This document shows, piece by piece, positions 1-8,940 of a stretch of DNA of 64,000 nucleotides; positions within the stretch are counted from its first letter, which is position 1; each line of letters starts with the position of its first letter. The stretch covers positions 1-64,000 of the forward strand of contig NZ_JFHC01000028.1 of the NCBI RefSeq assembly GCF_000698595.1, given 5' to 3'. The position numbers were made by a program, and so were the translations under genes. The stretch comes from Caballeronia glathei (GTDB lineage Bacteria > Pseudomonadota > Gammaproteobacteria > Burkholderiales > Burkholderiaceae). Under the pieces are notes generated by a model, which did no database searches, was not told the origin of the DNA, and saw only the letters and a list, made by a program, of their open reading frames with translations.

Positions 1-35
1 GAAGGGCGAAGGGCGAAAGGCGAAGGGCGAAGGGC
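1..35. repeat. Heptanucleotide tandem repeat (GAAGGGC)x5
   Basis: Five consecutive copies of the 7-bp unit GAAGGGC; the third copy reads GAAAGGC. The array begins at the window edge, so its true length is unknown. It lies beyond the 3' end of the glycerate kinase gene. The rest of 36-165 holds no recognisable gene or site. Seven-bp units change reading frame when copy number changes, but no ORF here clearly uses them. Confidence 0.85.
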
Positions 36-165
36 GCTGGCGTGCCGGGGCGTCGCGTCACCCCGCCGGTCTGCTCGTGTCGCTCATGGGGCGGGCGTGC
101 GGGCCGTCGACACCCCTCACCCGAGCCCCGGTCCGATGGGCGCGCACCGGCGCCCGTGCGGCCGC

Positions 166-1308
166 TTACCGTGAGCCGAACTTCAGCCGCGTGAGCTGTT
201 CCGCCTCGTTCGCGAGCAGGCGCGCCGCGTCGCGGATCGCGACGTCGAGCGTGATCGGCCCCGGCGCCGGCGAAAAACATCCGCTGAAGAATTCCGAGAG
301 GCGCGGCAGCGCGGCCGGATCGATCGCGCCGGACAGGAGCGACGCCTCGACGCTCAACGCCCGCGCATGCTTGCACGCGACGAAGGGCGCCTTGCCGTGC
401 AGCGTCTGGACGTCCGAGCGGCCTTCGCCCGTGATGAGCCAGTGCGCGCCCTCGAGCGCCGTATCGAGTCCGATCTCGCGCGCCACCACTTCCGCGCCCG
501 GCTCGAAGCGCGCGCCGAGCATGTGCAGCGCGAAGCCGAGGCCGCCAGCGGCGCCGGCGCCCGGATTGTCGCGGGTGGTGCGCTGCAATACAGGCTCGAG
601 CACGTCGGCGAAATGGGCGAGGGCCGCATCGATTTCGGCGACCTGCTCCGGCTTCACGCCCTTTTGCGGCCCGAATACGGCGGTGGCGCCGTGCTCGCCG
701 GTGAGCGGATTGTCGACGTCCGACATGCCAATGAATTCGGTGTCCGCGAGCCGCGCGTCGAGTTGCGAGGCGTCGATGCGCGCGACCTTCGCGAGCACGG
801 CCGGCTTGGGTTCGAGTTCCTTGCCGTCCTTGTCGAAGAGCTTGAGGCCGAGCCCGACGAGCAGACCCGCGCCGGCGTCGTTCGTGCTGCTGCCGCCAAG
901 CGCCACGTAGAACCGGCGCGCGCCGAGATCGAGCAGCGCGCGAATCGCCTCGCCCATGCCGCGCGTGCTGCGCTCGGTGACCGGCACGGCCATGCCGTCC
1001 GGGTCGGTGATGCCGACCACCTCCGCCGTCTCGACGATCGCGCTGCCGTCCGCGAGAAGGCCCGTCGCGGCTTGCCGGCGCGCGTTCGCCGCGCCCTGCA
1101 CGTCGAGCATGCGGCGCTCGCCGCCTGCCGCGAGCATCGCGTCGAGCGTGCCTTCGCCGCCGTCGGCCATCGGGCAGATGCGGATGACCGCGTCCGCGCG
1201 GGCGCGCCGGATGCCGGACGCGATGGCTTCGGCCACCTGTTCGGCGCTGAGCGAGCCTTTGAACGAATCGGGAGCGATGACGACGACAGGTGCGGACGTG
1301 TTAGGCAT
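166..1308 (-). CDS. glxK: Glycerate kinase (GlxK/GarK family)
   Basis: A 380-aa cytoplasmic enzyme that phosphorylates D-glycerate with ATP, probably giving 2-phosphoglycerate as in the GarK/GlxK (glycerate kinase type 1) family. It would feed glyoxylate or glycerate into lower glycolysis. The start matches the family: an IAPDSFKGSLSA motif at about residues 11-22. Other conserved pieces are CPMADGGEGT (about 45-54), a Gly-rich ALGGSSTNDAGAG segment and a late TGEGRSD motif. Length is normal for the family. It ends with TAA and stands alone, divergent from tig across a 475-nt gap. Substrate position specificity is inferred from the family. Confidence 0.9.
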   Translation of the reverse strand: MPNTSAPVVVIAPDSFKGSLSAEQVAEAIASGIRRARADAVIRICPMADGGEGTLDAMLAAGGERRMLDVQGAANARRQAATGLLADGSAIVETAEVVGITDPDGMAVPVTERSTRGMGEAIRALLDLGARRFYVALGGSSTNDAGAGLLVGLGLKLFDKDGKELEPKPAVLAKVARIDASQLDARLADTEFIGMSDVDNPLTGEHGATAVFGPQKGVKPEQVAEIDAALAHFADVLEPVLQRTTRDNPGAGAAGGLGFALHMLGARFEPGAEVVAREIGLDTALEGAHWLITGEGRSDVQTLHGKAPFVACKHARALSVEASLLSGAIDPAALPRLSEFFSGCFSPAPGPITLDVAIRDAARLLANEAEQLTRLKFGSR

Positions 1309-1605
1309 GGTGTCTCGTTTATTGGATGGATTGAATTCGCGCGGCGAGGACTTATCTATTCCATTCAGGCATGCCGCGAATGCCGCGTGGCTATTCGCGC
1401 AAGCAGGCGCAGACCGGGACGCTGCCGTGCCGCGTCGGCAAGCTTAGCAGCGCGGCGCCGTGCGCAAAATAGCCGCGCTGCGATAGCCGGCATTGTGCGC
1501 GCGGTTTTTCGCGCCAGAAACACGGAATAACGTGAAATCGGATCAAAAAAGCGGGTAAATCGCACGGCGCGCGCCTGCCGGCAGTGGGGCCGCCAAATTG
1601 TTTGC
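1309..1605. other. Intergenic region between divergent glxK and tig
   Basis: The whole gap is 1309-1783, about 475 nt. Apart from the candidate tig -10 element at 1606-1611 I see no RNA gene, strong hairpin or plausible small ORF. The stretch near 1510-1560 is somewhat AT-richer (GTGAAATCGG then a run of A). Short ORFs here overlap arbitrarily and lack ribosome binding sites. Confidence 0.5.
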
Positions 1606-1611
1606 TAAAAT
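1606..1611 (+). promoter_or_regulatory. Candidate -10 element of tig promoter
   Basis: TAAAAT (five of six matches to TATAAT) sits in an AT-rich patch about 170 nt upstream of the trigger factor start. The hexamer 17 nt upstream is a poor -35, so this is a weak call. It implies a leader of roughly 165 nt. Confidence 0.35.
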
Positions 1612-1783
1612 GTCGGGCTCTGTTGACTGATACCGCGCTGGCGGCGGCCCGAACACCCGGAAACGGCGCGCACAAGCGCCGCCGCGGTGCAGGCGCTGAT
1701 TGCGGCCCGCAACGATGCAGCCGCAGACCAGACACCAACCCGAATACTCGAATCTACTCGATTTACTTAGGACGATAGAAGCC

Positions 1784-3133
1784 ATGGCTAACGTTGTTGA
1801 AAATCTCGGCAAGCTCGAACGCCGCGTAACCATTTCCCTGCCGAAGGAGAGCGTGCAGAAGGAAGTGGATTCGCGTATCCGTCAGTTGGCCAAGAACGTG
1901 CGCATGCCGGGTTTCCGCCCGGGCAAGGTGCCGCTCAAGATGGTGACGCAGCAGTACGCGGGACAGGTCGAAGCCGAAGTGCTGAGCGACAAGGTCGGCA
2001 AGGAGTTCTTCGACGTCACGCGCGCCGAGAACCTGCGTGTCGCGGGTCAGCCGAGCTTTGCGCCGAAGGGCGACGAAGCGCCCGCTGACGCCTACGCGTT
2101 CGATGCCACCTTCGAGGTGTATCCGGAAGTGAAGCTCGGCGACGTCGCGACGGCGGAGATCGAGCGCACCGTCACGACCATTTCGGAAGGCGAAATTGAC
2201 CGCACGCTGGACATCCTGCGCAAGCAGCGCGTGCACTACCACGCGCGCGGCGAAGGCGGCGAGCACGGTGACGGCGGTGCGGACACGGCCGCGAAGGACG
2301 GCGACCGCGTGACGATGGACTTCGTCGGCAAGATCGGCGGCGAAGCGTTCCAGGGCGGCAGCGCCGACGACTTCTCGTTCGTGCTCGGCGAAGGCCGCAT
2401 GCTGCCGGAATTCGAAAAGGCGGCGCTTGGCCTTTCGGTCGGCGAGTCGCGCGAATTCGACCTGACGTTCCCCGAGGACTATCACGGCAAGGACGTCGCG
2501 GGCAAGACGGCGCAGTTCACCATCACGATGAAGAAGATCGAGTGGCCGCATCTGCCGGAAATCGACGGCGAATTCGCGAAGTCGCTCGGCATTCAGGACG
2601 GCGACCTCTCGAAAATGCGCGGCGAGATCAAGGACAACCTCGAGCGCGAAGCGAAGCGCCGCACGCAGCAGATCGTGAAGAATCAGGTGATGGACGCGCT
2701 CCTCAAGATTTCCGAGCTCGACGTGCCGAAGGCGCTGATCGAGCAGGACCAGGAGCGCCTCGTCGAAATGGCGCGCCAGGACCTGCAGCAGCGCGGCGTG
2801 CCCAATGCCGCCGACGCGCCGATTCCGGCTGAAATGTTTGCCGAGCAGGCGGAGCGCCGCGTCAAGCTGGGCCTGGTTCTTGCCGAACTGGTGAAGGCGA
2901 ACGACCTGCAGGCAAAACCCGAACAGATCCGTGCGGAAGTGGACGAGTTCGCGAAGAGCTACGAAGACCCGAAGGAAGTCGTCCGCTGGTATTATTCGAA
3001 TCAGCAGCGCCTCGCTGAAATGGAAGCCTACGTCGTGGAAAGCAACGTCGTGGACTTCGTTCTCGGCAAGGCCAAGGTGACCGACAAGGAAGTAAGCTTC
3101 GAGGAGCTGGCGAGCGCAACCGCGCAAGCCTGA
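1784..3133 (+). CDS. tig: Trigger factor, ribosome-associated chaperone/PPIase
   Basis: A 449-aa ribosome-bound chaperone that receives nascent chains and has peptidyl-prolyl isomerase activity. The N-terminal ribosome-binding signature GFRPGKVP lies at residues 43-50. A central FKBP-type PPIase domain follows, from about [13 protein letters not shown] to the FTITMKKIE strand. The rest is the long helical substrate-binding domain. A Gly/His/Asp-rich insertion sits just before the PPIase domain at about residues 150-165. I chose ATG 1784 ([10 protein letters not shown]) over an upstream in-frame ATG at 1700 because it matches the family N-terminus and is preceded by AGGA. It heads the classic tig-clpP-clpX-lon cluster. 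Confidence 0.98.
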   Translation: MANVVENLGKLERRVTISLPKESVQKEVDSRIRQLAKNVRMPGFRPGKVPLKMVTQQYAGQVEAEVLSDKVGKEFFDVTRAENLRVAGQPSFAPKGDEAPADAYAFDATFEVYPEVKLGDVATAEIERTVTTISEGEIDRTLDILRKQRVHYHARGEGGEHGDGGADTAAKDGDRVTMDFVGKIGGEAFQGGSADDFSFVLGEGRMLPEFEKAALGLSVGESREFDLTFPEDYHGKDVAGKTAQFTITMKKIEWPHLPEIDGEFAKSLGIQDGDLSKMRGEIKDNLEREAKRRTQQIVKNQVMDALLKISELDVPKALIEQDQERLVEMARQDLQQRGVPNAADAPIPAEMFAEQAERRVKLGLVLAELVKANDLQAKPEQIRAEVDEFAKSYEDPKEVVRWYYSNQQRLAEMEAYVVESNVVDFVLGKAKVTDKEVSFEELASATAQA

Positions 3134-3147
3134 AGCGGCGTCCAAGG

Positions 3148-3186
3148 GGCGTGCGGGTCGTCGGAGACGGCCCGCACGCCTTTTTT
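3148..3186 (+). terminator. Rho-independent terminator after tig
   Basis: A 10-bp GC-rich stem (GGCGTGCGGG at 3148-3157 with CCCGCACGCC at 3171-3180) is followed immediately by six T. It lies 15 nt after the tig stop, so clpP probably has its own promoter within 3187-3269. Confidence 0.92.
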
Positions 3187-3269
3187 GCATTAAAGTTTGT
3201 GCAGGCGGATGCCGTTCTATCCGATGTTCCTTCGTCGTTCAGTATCCCTATTCCGAACAAGGAAATTGC

Positions 3270-3923
3270 ATGACCTTTCGCGCTGAATTGCTCGACACGC
3301 TCGCCTCGCACGCACCCCGGGACTTCGAAGCCCAGGCGCTCGGCCTCGTTCCGATGGTCGTGGAAACGAGTGGCCGCGGCGAACGTGCCTACGACATCTA
3401 TTCGCGCCTGCTGAAGGAGCGCGTGGTGTTTCTCGTTGGCGAAGTCAACGACCAGACGGCGAATCTCGTCGTCGCGCAGTTGCTGTTCCTTGAAAGCGAG
3501 AACCCCGACAAGGACATCAGCCTGTACATCAACAGTCCGGGCGGCTCGGTGTCGGCCGGCATGGCGATCTACGACACGATGCAGTTCGTGAAGCCCGACG
3601 TCGCCACGCTGTGCATGGGCCTTGCAGCGAGCATGGGCGCGTTCCTGCTTGCCGCGGGCGCGAAAGGCAAGCGCATCGCGCTGCCGAACGCACGCGTGAT
3701 GATTCACCAGCCGCTTGGCGGCGCGCGCGGGCAGGCGTCCGACATCGAAATCCAGGCGCGGGAAATCCTGTACCTGAAGGAACGCCTGAACCAGTTGCTG
3801 TCGCACCATACCGGCCAGCCGGTCGAGCGCATTGCGCGCGACACCGACCGCGACAATTTCATGTCCGGAGACGACGCGCAGGCGTATGGTCTCGTCGACC
3901 AGGTGCTGCACAAGCGTCCCTGA
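3270..3923 (+). CDS. clpP: ATP-dependent Clp protease proteolytic subunit
   Basis: A 217-aa serine peptidase that forms the tetradecameric barrel degrading proteins unfolded by ClpX or ClpA. The catalytic triad is visible: Ser121 in GLAASMGAF, His146 in MIHQPLGG and Asp195 in DTDRDNF. The oligomer-forming [10 protein letters not shown] stretch is intact. As in E. coli, a short N-terminal propeptide before [14 protein letters not shown] (about residues 26-40) is probably removed. The start ATG is preceded by AAGGA. clpX follows 180 nt later on the same strand. Confidence 0.98.
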   Translation: MTFRAELLDTLASHAPRDFEAQALGLVPMVVETSGRGERAYDIYSRLLKERVVFLVGEVNDQTANLVVAQLLFLESENPDKDISLYINSPGGSVSAGMAIYDTMQFVKPDVATLCMGLAASMGAFLLAAGAKGKRIALPNARVMIHQPLGGARGQASDIEIQAREILYLKERLNQLLSHHTGQPVERIARDTDRDNFMSGDDAQAYGLVDQVLHKRP

Positions 3924-4103
3924 TGGTCCCTGATGGCGTCTTTCATGTGACGTCGCGCCGGCCCCGGAAAATCGGGGCCAGCCAGTCGGCCAAAGGCCTG
4001 CGGCAGAGCGCCACACACCTTTCGGCGGTCCACGCCGGCCGTATCTGCGTGGAAAGATCGAAGGGCGTATTATGTAATCGAGTGTCCGGAGGCTTACACA
4101 TCT

Positions 4104-5375
4104 ATGGCGGACAAAAAAAGTTCTAACAGCGAGAAGCTGTTGTATTGCTCGTTCTGCGGCAAGAGTCAGCATGAGGTAAAAAAACTCATTGCTGGCCCGT
4201 CGGTGTTCATCTGCGATGAATGTATCGACCTGTGCAACGAGATCATTCGCGACGAAGCAGCCGGCGCGGCGGAAGAAGCGGGGCTGACGAGGTCCGACCT
4301 GCCGAGCCCGCAGGAAATCAGCGATATTCTCAATCAGTACGTGATCGGCCAGGAACGCGCGAAGAAGATTCTCGCGGTGGCCGTGTACAACCACTACAAG
4401 CGCCTCAAGCATCTCGACAAGAAGGACGAGATCGAGCTGTCGAAGAGCAACATCCTGCTGATCGGGCCCACCGGTTCGGGCAAGACCTTGCTCGCGCAGA
4501 CGCTTGCGCGCATGTTGAACGTCCCCTTCGTCATCGCAGACGCAACGACGCTGACGGAAGCCGGCTATGTCGGCGAGGACGTCGAGAACATCATCCAGAA
4601 GCTGCTGCAGAACTGCAACTACGAGGTCGACAAGGCGCAGCGCGGCATTGTCTACATCGACGAAATCGACAAGATCAGCCGGAAGTCGGACAACCCGTCC
4701 ATCACGCGCGACGTGTCGGGCGAGGGCGTCCAGCAGGCGCTGCTGAAGCTGATCGAGGGCACGATGGCGTCGGTGCCTCCCCAGGGCGGCCGCAAGCACC
4801 CGAACCAGGACTTCATCCAGGTCGATACGACCAACATCCTGTTCATCTGCGGCGGCGCGTTCGACGGCCTCGAGAAAGTCATTACCGATCGCACGGAAAA
4901 GACCGGCATCGGGTTCGGCGCGAGCGTGAAGAGCAAGCTGGAGCGCGACGCGGGCGAAGTGCTGCGTGAAGTCGAACCGGAAGATCTGATCAAGTTCGGC
5001 CTGATTCCGGAACTGATCGGCCGTCTGCCGGTGGTGGCGACGCTCGGCAAGCTCGACGAAACCGCGCTCGTGAAGATCCTGATCGAGCCGAAGAATGCGC
5101 TCGTGAAGCAGTATCACAAGCTGTTCAACATGGAGCGCGTCGAGCTGGAAATCCGCCCGGCCGCGCTCCAGGCCATCGCGCAGAAGGCCATTCGCCGCAA
5201 GACCGGCGCGCGGGGCCTGCGCTCGATTCTGGAACAGGCATTGCTCGACGTGATGTACGAATTGCCGACGATGAAAGGCGTGAGCAAGGTGATCGTCGAC
5301 GACAACACGATCGACGGCGACGGCAAGCCACTCTTGATCTACGAAGACGCACCGAAGGTAGCGGGCTCGAACTGA
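4104..5375 (+). CDS. clpX: ATP-dependent Clp protease ATP-binding subunit ClpX
   Basis: A 423-aa AAA+ unfoldase that feeds tagged substrates into ClpP. The N-terminal zinc-binding domain has four cysteines, C15/C18 and C37/C40. Walker A is GPTGSGKT at residues 121-128 and Walker B includes YIDEIDK around D186-E187. The C-terminal sensor-2 region carries [10 protein letters not shown]. Length matches E. coli ClpX (424 aa). GGAGG lies 11 nt upstream of the start. It may be read with clpP or from its own promoter in the 180-nt gap; no terminator was seen between them. Confidence 0.98.
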   Translation: MADKKSSNSEKLLYCSFCGKSQHEVKKLIAGPSVFICDECIDLCNEIIRDEAAGAAEEAGLTRSDLPSPQEISDILNQYVIGQERAKKILAVAVYNHYKRLKHLDKKDEIELSKSNILLIGPTGSGKTLLAQTLARMLNVPFVIADATTLTEAGYVGEDVENIIQKLLQNCNYEVDKAQRGIVYIDEIDKISRKSDNPSITRDVSGEGVQQALLKLIEGTMASVPPQGGRKHPNQDFIQVDTTNILFICGGAFDGLEKVITDRTEKTGIGFGASVKSKLERDAGEVLREVEPEDLIKFGLIPELIGRLPVVATLGKLDETALVKILIEPKNALVKQYHKLFNMERVELEIRPAALQAIAQKAIRRKTGARGLRSILEQALLDVMYELPTMKGVSKVIVDDNTIDGDGKPLLIYEDAPKVAGSN

Positions 5376-5399
5376 TGTAGGGCTGTGTGTCGGCGAAAG

Positions 5400-5428
5400 G
5401 CCGTTCATGGCGACGTGAACGGCTTTTT
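5400..5428 (+). terminator. Rho-independent terminator after clpX
   Basis: An 8-bp stem GCCGTTCA (5400-5407) pairs with TGAACGGC (5416-5423) around an 8-nt loop, followed by five T and a further AT-rich run. It separates clpX from lon. Confidence 0.88.
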
Positions 5429-5566
5429 GTTTATTTTTCGGATATCTTGTGGACGTTACTGACGCGATCTTTTCGATTCAACGAACTTTTCCCTCATGCG
5501 TAGGCTTGCATTTGTGTCCGCAGGCCTTACTTACGAACGAACTGATTCCACTACTGGGGAAATGAA

Positions 5567-7993
5567 ATGTCAGGAACCCAACTCCTCCCGCAGGAACGCA
5601 TCACGCTCCCGCTGCTTCCGCTGCGCGACGTAGTCGTTTTCCCGCATATGGTGATTCCGCTCTTCGTCGGGCGGCCCAAGTCGATCAAGGCCCTCGAAGC
5701 CGCGATGGAAGGCGGCAAGCACATCATGCTCGTCGCCCAGAAAACGGCGGCGAAGGACGAGCCGACCGAAAAGGACATGTACGAAGTAGGATGTATCGCC
5801 AACATCCTGCAAATGCTGAAGCTGCCCGACGGCACGGTGAAGGTGCTCGTCGAAGGCCTGCAGCGCGCGAAGACGCTTTCCATCGAAGAGCAGGAAACGC
5901 AGTTCTCGTGCGACGTGATGCCGCTCGAACCCGACCACGCCGACAGCGCTGAAACCGAAGCGCTGCGCCGCGCGATCGTGTCGCAGTTCGACCAGTACGT
6001 GAAGCTCAACAAGAAGATTCCGCCGGAAATCCTCACGTCGCTGTCGGGCATCGATGAAGCGGGTCGTCTCGCGGACACCATCGCGGCTCACCTGCCGCTC
6101 AAGCTCGACCAGAAGCAGCACATCCTCGAGATGTTCCCGGTCATCGAACGTCTGGAACATCTGCTTGCGCAACTCGAAGCCGAAATCGACATCCTGCAGG
6201 TCGAAAAGCGCATCCGCGGGCGCGTGAAGCGCCAGATGGAAAAGAGCCAGCGCGAGTACTACCTGAACGAGCAGGTCAAGGCGATCCAGAAGGAACTGGG
6301 CGAAGGCGAAGAGGGCGCGGATCTCGAAGAGCTCGAGAAGCGCATCACCGCCGCGCGCATGCCGAAGGAAGCCAAGAAGAAGGCCGACGCCGAGCTGAAG
6401 AAGCTCAAGCTGATGTCGCCGATGTCGGCGGAAGCCACTGTCGTGCGCAACTACATCGACACGCTGATCGGCCTGCCGTGGCGCAAGAAGAGCAAGGTCA
6501 ACAACGACCTCACGAATGCGGAGCGCGTGCTCGACGAAGATCACTTCGGCCTCGAAAAGGTCAAGGAACGGATCCTCGAATATCTCGCGGTCCAGCAGCG
6601 CGTCGAGAAGGTGAAGGCGCCGATCCTGTGCCTCGTCGGGCCTCCGGGCGTCGGCAAGACGTCGCTCGGGCAGTCGATCGCCCGCGCGACGAACCGCAAG
6701 TTCGTGCGCATGGCGTTGGGCGGCGTGCACGACGAGTCCGAGATTCGCGGCCACCGCCGCACGTATATCGGCTCGATGCCGGGCAAGATCCTGCAAAGCC
6801 TCGCGAAGGTCGGCGTGCGCAATCCGCTCTTCCTGCTCGACGAAGTCGACAAGATGGGCATGGATTTCCGCGGCGATCCGGCGTCGGCGCTGTTGGAAGT
6901 GCTCGATCCCGAACAGAACCACACGTTCGCCGATCACTACATCGAAGTCGATTTCGACCTGTCGGACGTGATGTTCGTCGCGACGTCGAACTCGCTGAAC
7001 ATTCCGCCGCCGCTGCTCGACCGGATGGAAGTGATTCGCCTCTCGGGCTATACCGAAGACGAGAAGGTCAGCATCGCGCAGCGCTATCTGCTGCCGAAGC
7101 AAAAGCGCAACAACGGCCTGAAGGAAGGCGAGATCGAAGTCGCCGAGCAGGCGATCCGCGACATCATCCGCTACTACACGCGTGAAGCGGGCGTGCGTTC
7201 GCTCGAGCGTGAAATTTCGAAGATCTGCCGCAAGGTCGTGAAGATGCTGCTGCTGAAGAAGGCGGAGGGCGCAGTGACGGTCGACGGCAGGAATCTCGAC
7301 ACGTTCCTCGGCGTGCGCAAGTACGACTTCGGTCTGGCCGCGAAGGAAAACCAGATCGGCCAGGTGACGGGTCTCGCGTGGACGGAAGTGGGCGGCGACT
7401 TGCTGACGATCGAAGCGGCGCAGATGCCCGGCAAGGGCAACGTGATCCGCACCGGTTCGCTCGGCGACGTGATGAAGGAGTCGGTCGAGGCGGCGCGCTC
7501 GGTGGTTCGCTCGCGTTCGCGCCGGCTTGGCGTGGCGGATGAAGCCTTCGAAAAGAAGGACATCCACATCCACGTGCCCGAGGGCGCGACGCCGAAGGAC
7601 GGTCCGTCCGCCGGTATCGCGATGACGACGGCGCTGGTGTCGGTGCTCACCGGAATTCCAGTGCGCGCGGACGTGGCCATGACCGGCGAAATCACGCTGC
7701 GCGGCGAAGTGCTGCCGATCGGCGGGCTGAAGGAGAAGCTGCTGGCGGCGCATCGCGGCGGCATCAAGCTCGCGCTGATCCCGGAAGAGAACACGAAGGA
7801 TCTCGCCGACATTCCGGACAACGTGAAGAACTCGATCGAGATCGTTCCGGTGCGCTGGATCGACCGGGTGCTCGAACTCGCGCTCGAGCGCGTGCCCGAG
7901 GCGCTGCCGGAAGACGAGGCCAAGCCTGCTACTCCGGTTGGCGCGGAAGCGCAGAAGGATGCGCCTGCGTCGGGCGATGTCGTGAAGCACTGA
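5567..7993 (+). CDS. lon: ATP-dependent protease Lon (LonA)
   Basis: An 808-aa cytoplasmic AAA+ serine protease that degrades misfolded and regulatory proteins. The N-terminal LON substrate-binding domain ([18 protein letters not shown]) is followed by a coiled-coil-rich linker. Walker [10 protein letters not shown] is at about residues 358-366 and [10 protein letters not shown] is Walker B. The C-terminal protease domain has the Ser-Lys dyad: Ser681 in [10 protein letters not shown] and Lys722 in GGLKEKLLA. The C-terminal 30 residues are an Ala/Pro/Asp-rich tail. It has its own 138-nt upstream region after the clpX terminator and a strong terminator downstream. Confidence 0.98.
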   Translation: MSGTQLLPQERITLPLLPLRDVVVFPHMVIPLFVGRPKSIKALEAAMEGGKHIMLVAQKTAAKDEPTEKDMYEVGCIANILQMLKLPDGTVKVLVEGLQRAKTLSIEEQETQFSCDVMPLEPDHADSAETEALRRAIVSQFDQYVKLNKKIPPEILTSLSGIDEAGRLADTIAAHLPLKLDQKQHILEMFPVIERLEHLLAQLEAEIDILQVEKRIRGRVKRQMEKSQREYYLNEQVKAIQKELGEGEEGADLEELEKRITAARMPKEAKKKADAELKKLKLMSPMSAEATVVRNYIDTLIGLPWRKKSKVNNDLTNAERVLDEDHFGLEKVKERILEYLAVQQRVEKVKAPILCLVGPPGVGKTSLGQSIARATNRKFVRMALGGVHDESEIRGHRRTYIGSMPGKILQSLAKVGVRNPLFLLDEVDKMGMDFRGDPASALLEVLDPEQNHTFADHYIEVDFDLSDVMFVATSNSLNIPPPLLDRMEVIRLSGYTEDEKVSIAQRYLLPKQKRNNGLKEGEIEVAEQAIRDIIRYYTREAGVRSLEREISKICRKVVKMLLLKKAEGAVTVDGRNLDTFLGVRKYDFGLAAKENQIGQVTGLAWTEVGGDLLTIEAAQMPGKGNVIRTGSLGDVMKESVEAARSVVRSRSRRLGVADEAFEKKDIHIHVPEGATPKDGPSAGIAMTTALVSVLTGIPVRADVAMTGEITLRGEVLPIGGLKEKLLAAHRGGIKLALIPEENTKDLADIPDNVKNSIEIVPVRWIDRVLELALERVPEALPEDEAKPATPVGAEAQKDAPASGDVVKH

Positions 7994-8050
7994 CGTTGCG
8001 TCGTACCGCTCTTCGATGCGAAACGCGTGTTGCGCATCCGAAGCTAAAAA

Positions 8051-8081
8051 AAACCCGCGAGTTTGCGCTCGCGGGTTTTTT
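8051..8081 (+). terminator. Rho-independent terminator after lon
   Basis: An 11-bp stem (AAACCCGCGAG at 8051-8061 with CTCGCGGGTTT at 8068-8078) around a 6-nt loop, ending in six T. The A-run on the left makes it structurally symmetrical. Confidence 0.93.
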
Positions 8082-8140
8082 GTTTTCGGCGAAAAGAATC
8101 GCGATCGGCGCGAAACGCGTCGAATCAGGCTCCGCCCCCG

Positions 8141-8169
8141 TTGACACGGCGCTTTCGGCTAAGTCTAAT
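8141..8169 (+). promoter_or_regulatory. Near-consensus sigma-70 promoter of hupB
   Basis: A perfect -35 TTGACA (8141-8146), a 17-nt spacer and -10 TCTAAT (8164-8169, five of six). The predicted start of transcription is near 8176, giving an approximately 80-nt leader. Such strength fits an abundant nucleoid protein. Confidence 0.8.
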
Positions 8170-8257
8170 GAGCGCCGCACCTGCCATGCCGAGGTGCGAT
8201 TGCTTCGATGACAGACCACATCCACAGCACATGCGCAGTACAGACTCGGGGATAACA

Positions 8258-8530
8258 ATGAACAAGACAGAACTGATCGACCATATCGCGCAAAACGCGG
8301 ACCTCTCCAAAGCGGCCGCCGGCCGCGCACTCGACGCCCTGATCGGCGGCGTGCGCACGACCCTCAAGAAGGGCGGCACCGTGACGCTCGTCGGCTTCGG
8401 CACGTTCGCGGTCGGCAAGCGCACTGCGCGCACCGGACGCAATCCGCGCACGGGCGCCGCCATCAAGATCAAGGCCGCCAAGGTGCCGAAATTTCGCCCT
8501 GGCAAAGCACTAAAAGATGCGCTAAACTAG
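8258..8530 (+). CDS. hupB: DNA-binding protein HU (HupB)
   Basis: A 90-aa histone-like protein that bends DNA non-specifically as a dimer. The whole chain matches the HU fold: the N-terminal helices [11 protein letters not shown] and the DNA-binding arm near [12 protein letters not shown] with the conserved RNPxTG intercalating-proline motif. ATG 8258 is chosen because it starts the family sequence exactly; an in-frame upstream ATG at 8063 would add 65 unrelated residues and lies upstream of the promoter. It sits directly after lon, as in E. coli, and before two tRNA genes. Confidence 0.97.
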   Translation: MNKTELIDHIAQNADLSKAAAGRALDALIGGVRTTLKKGGTVTLVGFGTFAVGKRTARTGRNPRTGAAIKIKAAKVPKFRPGKALKDALN

Positions 8531-8627
8531 CGGACTCGCTGGATACGGGGTGCTTCAAGATACATCCTCAATGGGGATGAAAAAGGGGCGCGCTGGTCAC
8601 AGTCCGGGCAGCGAAGAATCGCGGAGC

Positions 8628-8703
8628 GGGTGCTTAGCTCAGTTGGTAGAGCGGCGCCCTTACAAGGCGTAGGTCGGGAGTTCGAGCCTCTCAGCACCCA
8701 CCA
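8628..8703 (+). tRNA. tRNA-Val (anticodon TAC)
   Basis: A full 76-nt cloverleaf with encoded CCA. The acceptor arm GGGTGCT pairs with AGCACCC, the D-loop has AGTTGGTAGA, and the anticodon stem GCGCC/GGCGT encloses loop CTTACAA with TAC at 8661-8663. The T-arm has GTTCGAG. It is probably co-transcribed with the tRNA-Asp 72 nt downstream. Confidence 0.97.
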
Positions 8704-8775
8704 GTTCCAGGTTCATCAAGCAGCCCAGGCGAGCAGGTACAAAGCAGGAACAAGCTAGTAGCAGGCAGCAAACAA

Positions 8776-8852
8776 GGAGTGGTAGTTCAGTCGGTTAGAA
8801 TACCGGCCTGTCACGCCGGGGGTCGCGGGTTCGAGTCCCGTCCACTCCGCCA
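8776..8852 (+). tRNA. tRNA-Asp (anticodon GTC)
   Basis: A 77-nt cloverleaf with encoded CCA. Acceptor GGAGTGG pairs with CCACTCC, the discriminator is G, and the anticodon GTC is at 8810-8812. The T-arm has GGTTCGAGTCC. It is followed by a strong terminator at 8866-8890. Confidence 0.97.
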
Positions 8853-8865
8853 GCATCCACGAGAA

Positions 8866-8890
8866 AGGCGAACTCCGGTTCGCCTTTTTT
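8866..8890 (+). terminator. Rho-independent terminator after the tRNA pair
   Basis: An 8-bp stem AGGCGAAC / GTTCGCCT with a TCCG tetraloop, followed by a run of T beginning inside the stem. It ends the tRNA-Val/tRNA-Asp unit 50 nt before ppiD. Confidence 0.93.
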
Positions 8891-8940
8891 ATTGCCCGCT
8901 GTTGTAAGATCGGGCGTTTTGTTTTAAGGCATCGTTACGC

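Noticed and set aside
2862-5408. An 848-codon minus-strand frame opposite clpP and clpX
   Set aside because: Spans several real genes and their intergenic regions, with no ribosome site; antisense shadow.
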